Positions 31,196-39,612 of a stretch of DNA of 45,182 nucleotides are shown here, in pieces. The position numbers and the translations under genes are program-made. Position 1 is the first letter of the stretch. The number at the start of each line of letters is the position of its first letter. Below the pieces are notes generated by a model, which saw only the letters and a program-made list of their open reading frames with translations, ran no database searches and was not told the origin of the DNA. Source of the stretch: Treponema sp. UBA4267 (GTDB lineage Bacteria; Spirochaetota; Spirochaetia; Treponematales; Treponemataceae); assembly GCA_002395155.1 (NCBI GenBank), contig DGWD01000008.1, forward strand, positions 204,191 through 249,372. The letters are read 5' to 3'.

Positions 31196-33502
31196 ATGCC
31201 AAAAATTGAATGTAACGAAAAACTCTTTTTTGAAGCTATTGGAAAAAAATACACTTATGATGCTTTGGAAGATGTACTTCCTTGCGCAAAGGCTGAACTT
31301 GATGAAAAGCCTGATACAAGCCTGCCAGAAAACGAACGCGTAGTAAAAATCGAATTAAATGATACAAACCGTCCTGATCTTTGGTCTACAAACGGTGTTG
31401 CCCGCCAGATTAAACTTCACGAAGGTGGAAAGACTGTTGATTACATGAAACTTATGTCTAACTTCGGTAACAATGATTACGAAGGACGTACAATCACAGT
31501 TGATCCAGAACTTAAAGACATTCGTCCATACATGGTTGCATTCATGATTGCAGGAAAACCAATTGATGATGCCATGCTTAAGGATATCATTCAGACACAG
31601 GAAAAACTCTGCTGGAACTTTGGACGTAAGCGTAAGACAATTTCTATGGGCGTTTACCGTTCAGATTTAATCAAATTCCCAGCTCACTATAAGGCTGTAG
31701 ATCCAGATAAGACAAGTTTTGTTCCTCTCCAGTGTAATACTCCAATGACATGTCGCCAGATTCTTACAGACCATCCAAAAGGAAAAGATTTCGGCTGGAT
31801 TATTCAGGATTTGAAAAAATTCCCACTTCTTACAGATGATAATGACGAAGTTCTTTCTATGGCTCCAGTTATCAACTCTGCAAGCCTTGGTGCCGTTCAG
31901 GTTGGCGATAAAGATCTTATGGTTGAACTTACTGGTGACAACATTGAAAGTCTTTTACTTTCTGCAAACATTGTTGCCTGCGACTTTGCAGATCAGGGAT
32001 ACTCAATCAAACCAATTCTTGTAAAACATCCTTATGATACAGGACTTGGAAAAGATATCATGGCTCCATACTATTTCCAGCCAAAAACAAAAACAACTCT
32101 TAAAGCAATCAACAAACTTTTAGGTTCAGATTTTGACATGAAAAAAGTTGAAGATGCTTTAATCCGCATGGGAAATACAATTGAAGTTAAGGGCGAAGAA
32201 ATTACACTTTCTCCAGCTCCATACAGAAACGACTTCCTCCACGAAGTAGATATTATTGAAGATGTAATGATTGGCTGCAACGTTGCCGCATTTGAACCAA
32301 GAACTCCACAGGACTTCACTGTTGGTCGTCTTCTTCCTCTTACAGAATTCAGCCGTAAAGCAAAAACTTTGATGGTTGGACTTGGCTATCAGGAAATGAT
32401 TTTCAACTATGTTGGTTCAAAGAAAGACTACATCGACAATATGATGATTGATGGTTCAAAGGTTATTGAAATTGCAAACCCAATGAGCGAAAACTATCAG
32501 TTTATCCGCCCTGAGATTTTGTCTAGCCTTTGCCGTGCCGAGGCTGGTTCTGCCAACGCTATGTACCCTCACAAGATTTTTGAAATCGGTAAGGTTGCAT
32601 ATCTTAAGGAAGATGAAAACACCGGAACTATTACACGCCAGCACATTGGATTTATGACCGCTTCTGCAGATGCTAACTTTAATACTTTGGCTTCAGAAGT
32701 TTCTTCTTTGGTTTACTTCCTTGACCACGAATACAAAGTTGTAGAATCAAATGATCCACGCTTTATCCCAGGACGCCAGGCTGAACTTATTGTAGACGGA
32801 CAGCCAGCTGGTGTATTTGGTGAAGTTCATCCACAGGTTTTGGAAAACTGGGGAATTACAACTCCATGTGCAGCCGGTGAATTAGACCTTGAAACTTTAA
32901 TGGCTACAGCTGATACAAAAACAGAAGCTGAAAAAGCAAAGGACAAGAAAGCTAAGGAACCAGCTCCTGCAAATAACAATCAGAAATCAGAAGCAGAACT
33001 TAATCCAGTTAAGTACTTCAACGAACACATTGAACTCCGCGTTGCAAAAATTACAAAGGTTGAAACAAACCCACAGGGCGATAAACTTTATATCGAAACT
33101 TTGGATGATGGCACAGGCACAGAACGTATTATTCAGAGCGGCCTCCGCCCATACCTTACAGAAGAAGAACTTTTAGGTCAGCATGTAATCATCGCCGCTA
33201 ACCTCGCTCCAAGAAAGATGAAGGGCGTAGAAAGCCGCGGAATGCTGCTTGCCTGTGACTACACAGAAGACGGTAAAGAAAAGGTTGAACTCCTCACCGC
33301 CCCATGGGCAGCTCCAGGTACAATCATCCAGATTGAAGGTGCCGATTATGATGGCGAAAAGCCAGCCAAAATCGACATCGACAAGTTCTGTAAAATTGAA
33401 TACCGCGTAAGTGGAAAAACTTTCACAATCGCCGGAAAGAAGGCTATGGCTGCAGGAAAGCCTGTTACTACTAACAAGGCAGACAACTGCGAAGTTTGCT
33501 AA
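31196..33502 (+). CDS. pheT: Phenylalanyl-tRNA synthetase beta subunit, archaeal type, with C-terminal EMAPII-like domain
   Basis: A 768-residue beta subunit that pairs with PheS to charge tRNA-Phe. It is the archaeal/eukaryal form: it starts PKIECNEKLFFEAIG, lacks the N-terminal OB domain of bacterial PheT, and has DTNRPDLWSTNGVARQIKLHEG, B5-like and catalytic-like modules. A linker rich in Lys, Ala and Glu (about 580-615) leads to a C-terminal tRNA-binding domain of the EMAPII/Trbp111 type (VKYFNEHIELRVAKITKVETNPQGDKLYIE, then LAPRKMKGVESRGMLLACDY), as in MetG C-termini. ATG at 31196 is chosen because GAGGA lies 5 bases upstream; 31130 lacks one. No pheS is in the window. Confidence 0.92.
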   Translation: MPKIECNEKLFFEAIGKKYTYDALEDVLPCAKAELDEKPDTSLPENERVVKIELNDTNRPDLWSTNGVARQIKLHEGGKTVDYMKLMSNFGNNDYEGRTITVDPELKDIRPYMVAFMIAGKPIDDAMLKDIIQTQEKLCWNFGRKRKTISMGVYRSDLIKFPAHYKAVDPDKTSFVPLQCNTPMTCRQILTDHPKGKDFGWIIQDLKKFPLLTDDNDEVLSMAPVINSASLGAVQVGDKDLMVELTGDNIESLLLSANIVACDFADQGYSIKPILVKHPYDTGLGKDIMAPYYFQPKTKTTLKAINKLLGSDFDMKKVEDALIRMGNTIEVKGEEITLSPAPYRNDFLHEVDIIEDVMIGCNVAAFEPRTPQDFTVGRLLPLTEFSRKAKTLMVGLGYQEMIFNYVGSKKDYIDNMMIDGSKVIEIANPMSENYQFIRPEILSSLCRAEAGSANAMYPHKIFEIGKVAYLKEDENTGTITRQHIGFMTASADANFNTLASEVSSLVYFLDHEYKVVESNDPRFIPGRQAELIVDGQPAGVFGEVHPQVLENWGITTPCAAGELDLETLMATADTKTEAEKAKDKKAKEPAPANNNQKSEAELNPVKYFNEHIELRVAKITKVETNPQGDKLYIETLDDGTGTERIIQSGLRPYLTEEELLGQHVIIAANLAPRKMKGVESRGMLLACDYTEDGKEKVELLTAPWAAPGTIIQIEGADYDGEKPAKIDIDKFCKIEYRVSGKTFTIAGKKAMAAGKPVTTNKADNCEVC

Positions 33503-33511
33503 CCATTGCCG

Positions 33512-33559
33512 TTAAACAAAAAGACCGTCCGAAAAATCTCGGACGGTCTTTTTGTTTAA
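33512..33559. terminator. Strong bidirectional terminator
   Basis: A perfect 21-bp stem (arms 33512-33532 and 33539-33559) with a 6-base loop and A/T tracts at both bases (AAACAAAAAG and CTTTTTGTTT). It ends pheT on the plus strand and the convergent type IIG gene on the minus strand. Confidence 0.93.
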
Positions 33560-33567
33560 GTCATTAA

Positions 33568-36500
33568 TTATTTTTCTCCATAAGAAACACTCTTTTCTGC
33601 TACTTGTAAATTATCATAATTTTTAATTTTATAGTAATTCTCTTTTCGCTTAAAATTTAAATACGAATTGTATTTTTTCTGCATTATCTTTTTTATATAA
33701 TTTTCCATATATTCATAATCAGGATTTCCAGATGAATCGATTGGAAGAAGAATATTTTGTGCTTTCATTCGCTTTTCGTTAAATTTGTATGCATATAAAA
33801 ATTTGCACTTTTGTTGAAGTATGTTAGTTTTCATAAATAGAAGTACAAATTTATTATCTTGCAAATTTTTCAAATGGAATCTTTTTACATCATCAGAAAA
33901 TATGCATTCGTATGGATGATAAAAATTTTCAACCACACTTCCATTGTAATTAACACCAAGTACATTTTTATCAAGTGAATTATTTGTATTTGAAACAAAA
34001 TTTGTAATTCCATTATTTGAGTCAGATGCGCCAATAAAAGGTCTTTTCCCATTTACCATGTTCGCAGCTGTAAGTCGCTTTCCGGATTTTATTTCAAAAA
34101 TGTTAGTAAGTTTGAACTCTTTCCAGTCCCTATTTTCAAGAGTTTCTGTATTTTCAACCGAGCCAATTTCATCAACTCTTTTCAAAGCATATTTTCGGTA
34201 TTCTTCGAGCTTTTGTTCTTCAACTTCTTTTACGTATGATTCCATAAAATCATAATCGATTTCACCATTGGCATTTACAGGTAGAAGTATCTTTGTACGA
34301 GAAAGCCTGCCTAATGTCGCTCCGTTTCCACCCCAATTGAATTTTACCATTTGTAATTGTATTAACCTAACGATAAAAAGAGCATTGCTTTTGGAACAGT
34401 TTTTATATGTCAGGATTTGAATGTTTTGTCCTGTATAAAAATTATGTGGCTGATAGAAAACCGTCTGTGTATCCAATCCTATAGTTATACAGTTTCCAGA
34501 ATCCTTATTAAATCCAATATTCTGTTTTTCTGAAACAAAAAGGTTCACGCCATTCGTAACATCACTTCTTGTAATATAAGGAACATTTCCGATTTCAGAA
34601 TTTAACTTGTTTTTATCAATTCCGCTAGAAGTCGCTTCTATTTTAAAAACACCTTCTTCGCCCGAAATAAAAAATTCTTTCCATTCCCTATTTGTCAGTT
34701 CATATTTAAAGTTTTTTTTTACGTCTTCTGAGTTATTTTTTTCAAACAAGTATTTTCTGCCCTGCATTATCATTGAAAATTCAAAAGTCAAATAATCACT
34801 GACAGTCTTTTCAAAATCTTTGTCACTCGGAATCTCATCATTAAAATAGTAGAAGCTATGCAACCATTCATCTTCCGCCGTAATGGTTGTTTTTACGCAA
34901 AATTTTGTCGGAGATTCCATTCTGTCAAACCAAACATCAAGCAAATGTTGTTTTTTGTCTTTTGCACTTTCTGTTTCCAAAAGCCCGATATGTGGCGAAA
35001 CTTTAAATCCATCATCTTCAAAATTGATGAATTTGCAAACTTTTTCTTTATCGTGTGGAACACCAGCTGTGAAAACTGCAATACACGGAATAACACCGAT
35101 TCCATAAAAAGTGTCTTTTTGGAGCATAATTGTTCCTTCAAGAGTATGCTTTTTCAAAATCGATTCTTTTATAGCCTGTTCTTCTTTTGATTTTCCTGTC
35201 ATTGAGCTTTGCGGAACAATAACAGCACACCTTGAATTAGGCAAAAGCGAATCAAGTAAATGCTCTGTAAAGGCAATTTCGTATAAATCTGAATTATCTT
35301 TTGACCCTTGAGAATAAGGTGGATTAAGCATTCCAACTGTTGCTCTGAAATCTGTTTGTAATTGTTTTGGATTTTTGGAAAGGAAATCATCACAATGTAA
35401 ATTGCTTTTACCATCGCCTCTCAAAATCATATTTGTAGTTGCGACTGTAAACATATCTGGTCGAATTTCAATACCATAAAGTTGATTCTTACGAATATGC
35501 TGTTTTTCATTTTCAGTTGTACTTTTTGATAACATTGCATGTAATGCTGCAACAAGAAATCCGCCTGTTCCACAACACGGATCAAATATTCTGTCTGTAG
35601 TTTTTAAATCCAACAAATCACAAAATAATTCTGTTATATGTCGAGGTGTTAAAACAATTCCTAAAGTCTGTCCACTTCCTCCAGAATAACGCATAAATTC
35701 GCCATAGAATCTTCCAAGATAATCTTCTGCAGAACGTGTATATTTTATTGATTTATAAAGTTTTTCATCCAAAAACTTTGCAAAGAACTTTAGAGGTGTT
35801 TCTCCAAGATTTTGATTCTTCTCATTTAGTTTTGTACTATCCTTTATGATTGCAAATTGCGAAAGAATCTTATCGATTTTTGTTATTGGTGAAAGGTCTG
35901 TCCTTTTGAAGCTTGATTCAATGGCATTATAGATTTTTTGCCCATCAGTTATAAAACTATCAGCATTTAAGGAATCAATACTGAAATTGTCATTGTCACG
36001 TTCACGAAGGGCAAGTAGAATACCTGAAACTACAAGAGGTTTTTCCTCATCTTTCATATTTCCATAGTTTCTAAGATGTTCATGTAAAACTTTTGCATCC
36101 GACAGTATTTCTTCCAATTCTTTTTCTTTATCACTGGATTCTTTTAAAACATCACAACGATAATACTCGTCAATGTTTTTTTCGTTAAATGAAATAAAGG
36201 ATTCTACATCTTCTAATTTGTCAAATACATTTAAACGGTCATCTACAAAGATAGGCGTTATACGATGATTTTTTGCATTACCTGAAATTCCAAAAGCAAA
36301 TATTTTTTTGTATGTTGTATTGTTAATGAGATGTTTTGCATAAAACAAAGCGCCATTAACGGCATAATCAGTTACATCTTTTGTTTCAAGGCTTATAAGT
36401 TTATCGAAATTGTATTTTATATGATTTTCAAGACTTGATTTATCTTCTATCACGAGAATAAAATCTTTTACAACACCAATATATTCTGGAAAACCGACTT

Positions 36501-36639
36501 TTCCTGTTCCTCGTTTGCTTGCTGTTTTTAAAGCCTCATTTATTTCTTTTATTTCACTACCTTGCGCATCAAGTTCAATACCAGATTCTTTTAATAAATC
36601 ATGAACCCATAAATCAGTTTTTACTTCTTTCTTAGCCAT
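33568..36639 (-). CDS. Single-chain type IIG-like restriction-modification enzyme
   Basis: A 1023-residue protein joining nuclease, N6-adenine methyltransferase and specificity parts. N-terminus (to about 110): PD-(D/E)XK-like nuclease with GFPEYIGVVKDFILVIEDKSS (Asp, then E-x-K). A helical part leads to an HsdM-like methyltransferase: DRIFDPCCGTGGFLVAAL (SAM motif I) and LNPPYSQGS (catalytic NPPY). The C-terminal 390 residues contain two HsdS/BcgI-type target-recognition domains, each starting with NREWKEF or NRDWKEF and carrying PYITRSDVTNG or PFIGASDSNNG, separated by coiled-coil spacers (NGEIDYDFMESYVKEVEEQKLEEYRKYAL). Two domains predict a bipartite target. The divergent XRE gene is probably its controller. 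Confidence 0.87.
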   Translation of the reverse strand: MAKKEVKTDLWVHDLLKESGIELDAQGSEIKEINEALKTASKRGTGKVGFPEYIGVVKDFILVIEDKSSLENHIKYNFDKLISLETKDVTDYAVNGALFYAKHLINNTTYKKIFAFGISGNAKNHRITPIFVDDRLNVFDKLEDVESFISFNEKNIDEYYRCDVLKESSDKEKELEEILSDAKVLHEHLRNYGNMKDEEKPLVVSGILLALRERDNDNFSIDSLNADSFITDGQKIYNAIESSFKRTDLSPITKIDKILSQFAIIKDSTKLNEKNQNLGETPLKFFAKFLDEKLYKSIKYTRSAEDYLGRFYGEFMRYSGGSGQTLGIVLTPRHITELFCDLLDLKTTDRIFDPCCGTGGFLVAALHAMLSKSTTENEKQHIRKNQLYGIEIRPDMFTVATTNMILRGDGKSNLHCDDFLSKNPKQLQTDFRATVGMLNPPYSQGSKDNSDLYEIAFTEHLLDSLLPNSRCAVIVPQSSMTGKSKEEQAIKESILKKHTLEGTIMLQKDTFYGIGVIPCIAVFTAGVPHDKEKVCKFINFEDDGFKVSPHIGLLETESAKDKKQHLLDVWFDRMESPTKFCVKTTITAEDEWLHSFYYFNDEIPSDKDFEKTVSDYLTFEFSMIMQGRKYLFEKNNSEDVKKNFKYELTNREWKEFFISGEEGVFKIEATSSGIDKNKLNSEIGNVPYITRSDVTNGVNLFVSEKQNIGFNKDSGNCITIGLDTQTVFYQPHNFYTGQNIQILTYKNCSKSNALFIVRLIQLQMVKFNWGGNGATLGRLSRTKILLPVNANGEIDYDFMESYVKEVEEQKLEEYRKYALKRVDEIGSVENTETLENRDWKEFKLTNIFEIKSGKRLTAANMVNGKRPFIGASDSNNGITNFVSNTNNSLDKNVLGVNYNGSVVENFYHPYECIFSDDVKRFHLKNLQDNKFVLLFMKTNILQQKCKFLYAYKFNEKRMKAQNILLPIDSSGNPDYEYMENYIKKIMQKKYNSYLNFKRKENYYKIKNYDNLQVAEKSVSYGEK

Positions 36640-36677
36640 AAATTACCTTTGAATACATATAACATTAACTTTTCTTT

Positions 36678-36779
36678 AAAAAGTATAAAATAAATAAACC
36701 TAAAAGTACATCAGATAGATACTAATTAATAAAAAGTACTTTTCTTATACATGTGATTTATGTCATTTCTGTATAAGAA
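36678..36779. promoter_or_regulatory. Candidate operator region between R-M gene and XRE gene
   Basis: The 120-base divergent region has a perfect 10-bp inverted repeat TTCTTATACA (36742-36751) and TGTATAAGAA (36770-36779), centres 28 bases apart, directly before the XRE start, a 12-bp palindrome AAAAGTACTTTT (36732-36743), and two further AAAAGTA copies (from 36679 and 36702). Such sites fit binding of a C-protein-like regulator. Confidence 0.55.
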
Positions 36780-36786
36780 TATAAGA

Positions 36787-37107
36787 ATGCAAGATTTAGA
36801 GATAAGAAATCGAATTGCTATAAATTTAAGAAACATACGCAAAGAAAAGAAATTGACGCAATTTGAATTAGCCGAAAAAGCAGATTTATCTGAAGGTGCA
36901 ATAAAACGTATTGAACTATCGCTGTCTTATCCTGAAGAAAAAACTCTATCTCAAATAACAGAAGCTCTAGATATTGATGTTGTAAAACTGTTTATGCCTG
37001 TTGGAGATTCATTCAGAAACAATAAACAAAATGCTACTCAATTAAAAGCAGCAATTGCAGATAATATTAAACAATTTGTCGAAGAAATATTTAAAGAATT
37101 GGAATAA
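36787..37107 (+). CDS. XRE-family HTH regulator, possible R-M controller
   Basis: A 106-residue regulator. Residues 8-65 are an XRE helix-turn-helix (RIAINLRNIRKEKKLTQFELAEKADLSEGAIKRIE, then KTLSQITEALDIDVVKLF) typical of controller proteins of restriction systems and of phage repressors. The C-terminal 40 residues are helical and may dimerise. The ATG at 36787 leaves the 10-bp inverted repeat fully upstream; an in-frame ATG at 36760 lies inside it. Divergent orientation from the type IIG gene suggests it times or limits expression of that enzyme. Confidence 0.82.
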   Translation: MQDLEIRNRIAINLRNIRKEKKLTQFELAEKADLSEGAIKRIELSLSYPEEKTLSQITEALDIDVVKLFMPVGDSFRNNKQNATQLKAAIADNIKQFVEEIFKELE

Positions 37108-37129
37108 AACAATCAGAAAGGATATTGTA

Positions 37130-37161
37130 AATTAAAGGGTTCGAATTCGACCCCTTTAATT
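37130..37161. terminator. Convergent terminator, 32-base palindrome
   Basis: Arms AATTAAAGGG and CCCTTTAATT enclose TCGAATTCGA; the palindrome has one mismatched pair in 32 bases. It stands between the ends of the XRE gene and the convergent antitoxin-like gene and fits a bidirectional terminator. Confidence 0.65.
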
Positions 37162-37165
37162 CATT

Positions 37166-37522
37166 TTAAGCTAGCTTATTCAATTCTATCAATTCTGTAG
37201 CAGCTAAACGTACTCTTTCAATTAATGTATTGAGAGATTCATCTTCAAGAACAAGACCAGGAATAACATCACTTTGAGTAATCCAGGCTTCTGTTTCAGC
37301 ATCCCAAGTAAAATGCAATCCGTATTCATTTATTATTTTAGCAAGTTTTAATGATTGCTCTAATTGTTCCATAGTCTGGAATTCGCTTCCACATACGGAA
37401 CATTTATACATAGGTGCAAGGAAAGAAATATTTTTCCCATTAATATCAACATTTGTTTCTTTTTTGATTTCAGAGACTTCAACAACTTTCTCACAATCTG
37501 GGCATGACATTTTAATAAGCAT
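37166..37522 (-). CDS. Antitoxin-like protein: zinc ribbon plus HicB/DUF1902-like domain
   Basis: A 118-residue protein. The first 50 residues hold a zinc ribbon with two CxxC pairs (MSCPDCEK and YKCSVCGSEF), as in MqsA/HigA-type antitoxins, but no helix-turn-helix follows. The C-terminal part (FTWDAETEAWITQSDVIPGLVLEDESLNTLIERVRLAATELIELN) resembles HicB-like DUF1902 domains. ATG at 37522 sits 4 bases after the stop of the upstream gene and is preferred; an ATG at 37582 would overlap that gene by 56 bases. Together with the DUF4160-like gene it looks like a toxin-antitoxin-type pair, but neither partner is of a proven family. Confidence 0.6.
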   Translation of the reverse strand: MLIKMSCPDCEKVVEVSEIKKETNVDINGKNISFLAPMYKCSVCGSEFQTMEQLEQSLKLAKIINEYGLHFTWDAETEAWITQSDVIPGLVLEDESLNTLIERVRLAATELIELNKLA

Positions 37523-37526
37523 ATTT

Positions 37527-37763
37527 CTATTTATTAAAGAAATCCCCGCCACCAAAATCTTTCCAGGTTTTATACATATCAATGTAGTTAGCTTGAATAA
37601 ACTTTTGAATTATGGTTATTTCTTTGTCTGTTAAATCGCCTCGTTTTTGCATTACAGATGAACCGTCAGCTCTTACAAAAAACTTTGCTGAATCTTTTTC
37701 TGTCAGTTTTTTATCACTGGCATGAACATGCATGGCTTCAACGATACATTGAAGCGTATCCAT
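37527..37763 (-). CDS. DUF4160-like small protein, N-terminus apparently shortened
   Basis: A 78-residue protein. MHVHASDKKLTEKDSAKFFVRADG, then RGDLTDKEITIIQKFIQANYIDMYKTWKDF, matches the central and C-terminal part of DUF4160 proteins (PxHxHV...AKF...L...EL..I..FI..N......W). The usual first strand of the family (about 15-20 residues with FxxYxxDHxPPH) is replaced by MDTLQCIVEA. The start lies inside an overlapping 25-codon reading frame, which hints at a deletion or frameshift. DUF4160 genes commonly occur in pairs with DUF2442-type partners and are treated as toxin-antitoxin-like. Confidence 0.5.
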   Translation of the reverse strand: MDTLQCIVEAMHVHASDKKLTEKDSAKFFVRADGSSVMQKRGDLTDKEITIIQKFIQANYIDMYKTWKDFGGGDFFNK

Positions 37764-37815
37764 TTACGATGATTTTTGCATTTTCTGCAATTTTCTGAAG
37801 TTCTTTTTCAGGCAT
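37738..37815 (-). pseudogene. 25-codon reading frame, possible gene remnant
   Basis: ATG at 37813-37815 overlaps the stop of the 89-aa gene; the product MPEKELQKIAENAKIIVNGY... ends at a TGA at 37738-37740 inside the DUF4160-like gene in another frame. It could be the N-terminus of a separate protein whose rest has been deleted, or a coupling peptide. Short length makes this uncertain. Confidence 0.35.
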
Positions 37816-38077
37816 ATTCTATTTTTACCTCTTTGATAGGTGCAAGGAATTTTTCTTTATCCATATATAGACCTTCAAGTACAGGAATAAGGTCTATATA
37901 TTCTTCGATTTCTTCATCTTTGTGTTTATACTTAGCCATGACTTCAATGTAACCATCATCCCACTGTAAAACTTTTGTATATCTTTCCAAACCATTACAA
38001 GTTCGGAAAGTCAGCGTTTTTCCGCCAAATAAGAAAGTTGTGTATTTGTCGAAGCTACTTAGAATCGCTGTGTTCAT
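37808..38077 (-). CDS. Small conserved-looking protein, unknown
   Basis: An 89-residue acidic soluble protein beginning MNTAILSSFDKYTTFLFGGKTLTFRTCNGLERYTKV and ending DLIPVLEGLYMDKEKFLAPIKEVKIEYA. No motif is recognised. It is the first gene of the small minus-strand cluster that continues with the remnant, the DUF4160-like and the zinc-ribbon genes, all coupled by overlaps or gaps of a few bases. It may belong to a DUF2442-like partner class of DUF4160 proteins, but the sequence does not show that clearly. Confidence 0.6.
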   Translation of the reverse strand: MNTAILSSFDKYTTFLFGGKTLTFRTCNGLERYTKVLQWDDGYIEVMAKYKHKDEEIEEYIDLIPVLEGLYMDKEKFLAPIKEVKIEYA

Positions 38078-38119
38078 TGATATTATTATAATTCAATTTT
38101 TTTTGATTTACCACAATAA

Positions 38120-39118
38120 CTACTTCACCTCATTCACCAGCTCTTCCCCAGCCGCAAATGCCATTACATTCTCCAGCGTTGTATCCGCCAGATTCTTCAA
38201 GGCATTGGTGGTCAAAAACGCCTGGTGACCAGTTATTATTACATTTGGGAAAGTCAAAAGTCGCGCAAGTGTATCATCGGTCATGATATCAGTAGACCAG
38301 TCGCTGAAGAAGTATTTGCTTTCTTCTTCGTAAACGTCCATTCCAATGCCGCCGATATGGCCGTGCTTAAGAGCGTGAACCAGGGCTTTTGAATCAATCA
38401 AGGCACCACGACCGGTATTAATAATTACTGCATCGTGTTTCATCATCTTCATTGTGTCATGATTTACAATATGTTTTGTTTCTTCTGTAAGCGGACAGTG
38501 CAAACTCAATACATCACTCTGGCGAAAAAGTTCTTCCTTGCTTACATAAACTGCACCACTTTCATCAGCCCATTTTTGATTTGGGAAAGGGTCATAGGCA
38601 ATAATCTTCATTCCAAAACCTTTAAGAATACCTGCCATAATCTGACCGATTTTTCCAGTTCCAAGGATACCGCCTGTAAGCCCATGAAGATCGCGGCCGG
38701 TAAGTCCTTCTATATTAAAGTTTGCAGTTTTTGTACGAAGATAGGCCTGTGGAATATGACGAGTAAGAGACATGAGCAAAGCAGCTCCGTGTTCTGCAAC
38801 CGCATAAGGTGAATAAGCAGGCACACGAACAACTTTTATTCCAGCTTCAGAAGCCGCTTTCAAATCAACATTATTAAAACCTGCACAACGCAAGGCAATC
38901 AGCTTTACACCAGCCTTTTTCAGCTCAAAAATAACCTGTGCATTTACAAGATCATTTACAAAAACACAAACTACGTCATAACCAGCAGCGGTACTTGCCG
39001 TATTTTCATTCAACTTGTAATCGCGGAAATCAATTTCATAATTAAATCCACCATCTACATTTGCCTTTGTAAACGAAGCCTTATCATAAGAACGGGTATC
39101 GAAAAATGCAATTTTCAT
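38120..39118 (-). CDS. ldhA: D-lactate dehydrogenase
   Basis: A 332-residue NAD-dependent 2-hydroxyacid dehydrogenase that reduces pyruvate to D-lactate and regenerates NAD in fermentation. Substrate domain with RCAGFNNVDL, Rossmann motif GGILGTGKIGQIMAGILKGFGMKIIAYDP, catalytic Arg in NTGRGALID, Glu in MDVYEEE and His in TGHQAFLTT. These blocks, including YxPxAVAEH (YSPYAVAEHG), match LdhA and not hydroxypyruvate or phosphoglycerate dehydrogenases. The ribosome site GGAGGCTCACAAC precedes the ATG. It is a core gene at the edge of the accessory stretch. Confidence 0.93.
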   Translation of the reverse strand: MKIAFFDTRSYDKASFTKANVDGGFNYEIDFRDYKLNENTASTAAGYDVVCVFVNDLVNAQVIFELKKAGVKLIALRCAGFNNVDLKAASEAGIKVVRVPAYSPYAVAEHGAALLMSLTRHIPQAYLRTKTANFNIEGLTGRDLHGLTGGILGTGKIGQIMAGILKGFGMKIIAYDPFPNQKWADESGAVYVSKEELFRQSDVLSLHCPLTEETKHIVNHDTMKMMKHDAVIINTGRGALIDSKALVHALKHGHIGGIGMDVYEEESKYFFSDWSTDIMTDDTLARLLTFPNVIITGHQAFLTTNALKNLADTTLENVMAFAAGEELVNEVK

Positions 39119-39238
39119 GTTGTGAGCCTCCTCTAACTCTATAAATAAATTAACAATTAGGCCTATGAATCGTCAATTAATTAATTTCGACAACAAGAAG
39201 ATTTAATAATGTGATATCAATAAAAAAAAATCTAAAAC

Positions 39239-39448
39239 TTATTCAATTTCTTTCTTTAATTCATCAATAATAGCTTGAGAAAGACCACTAGCTTCAATTA
39301 TTTGCTGATCACTTAAAACTTTCATTCTTAGCAAGTTAGATGCAACTTCACGCCTTCCTAAATCAAGTCCACGTCCCAAACCATCTTCAAGACCTTCTTC
39401 TCGACATAACCTTCTGTACTCATCTTCATGTACATGCGTCAAAGTCAT
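39239..39448 (-). CDS. Stand-alone C-terminal segment of Rpn/PD-(D/E)XK transposase-like family
   Basis: A 69-residue protein from the ATG at 39448, which has a strong ribosome site (GGAGGTG at 39454-39460). DEYRRLCREEGLEDGLGRGLDLGRREVASNLLRMKVLSDQQIIEASGLSQAIIDELKKEIE is the typical tail of Rpn-family nucleases (EGxxxGxxxGxxEGxxEVAKNLLKMGxxxxxIAxATGLSxEEI). The nuclease domain is absent upstream. It is either a decayed remnant or an independent small protein; in E. coli such tails are made from internal starts and act as antitoxins of the full-length nuclease. Confidence 0.65.
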   Translation of the reverse strand: MTLTHVHEDEYRRLCREEGLEDGLGRGLDLGRREVASNLLRMKVLSDQQIIEASGLSQAIIDELKKEIE

Positions 39449-39522
39449 AATAAGCACCTCCATTCTAAGTTTATAAACAACTCTCTTAAAACATCATACT
39501 ATGCTTTTCGCAATTATTTAAG

Positions 39523-39564
39523 GTTAAAAAACTACGGGAAGCCCTTTATTTTGAGCTTCCCGTA
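39523..39564 (-). terminator. Rho-independent terminator of SDR gene
   Basis: Perfect 10-bp arms TACGGGAAGC (39533-39542) and GCTTCCCGTA (39555-39564), 12-base loop; on the minus strand it is followed by GTTTTTTAACC. It lies 48 bases past the SDR stop. Confidence 0.85.
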
Positions 39565-39612
39565 AATTTTGTGTATTTTAATGTATTTTTTCTAACGTCG
39601 CCTAATTAGAAA

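Noticed and set aside
35885..35900. GGTCTGTCC in the type IIG gene as a further copy of the dispersed motif
   Set aside because: Only 9 of the 13 bases match and it lacks the GGGG/CCCC ends; it also lies in the opposite sense to the other motif copies' core length, so it is probably chance.
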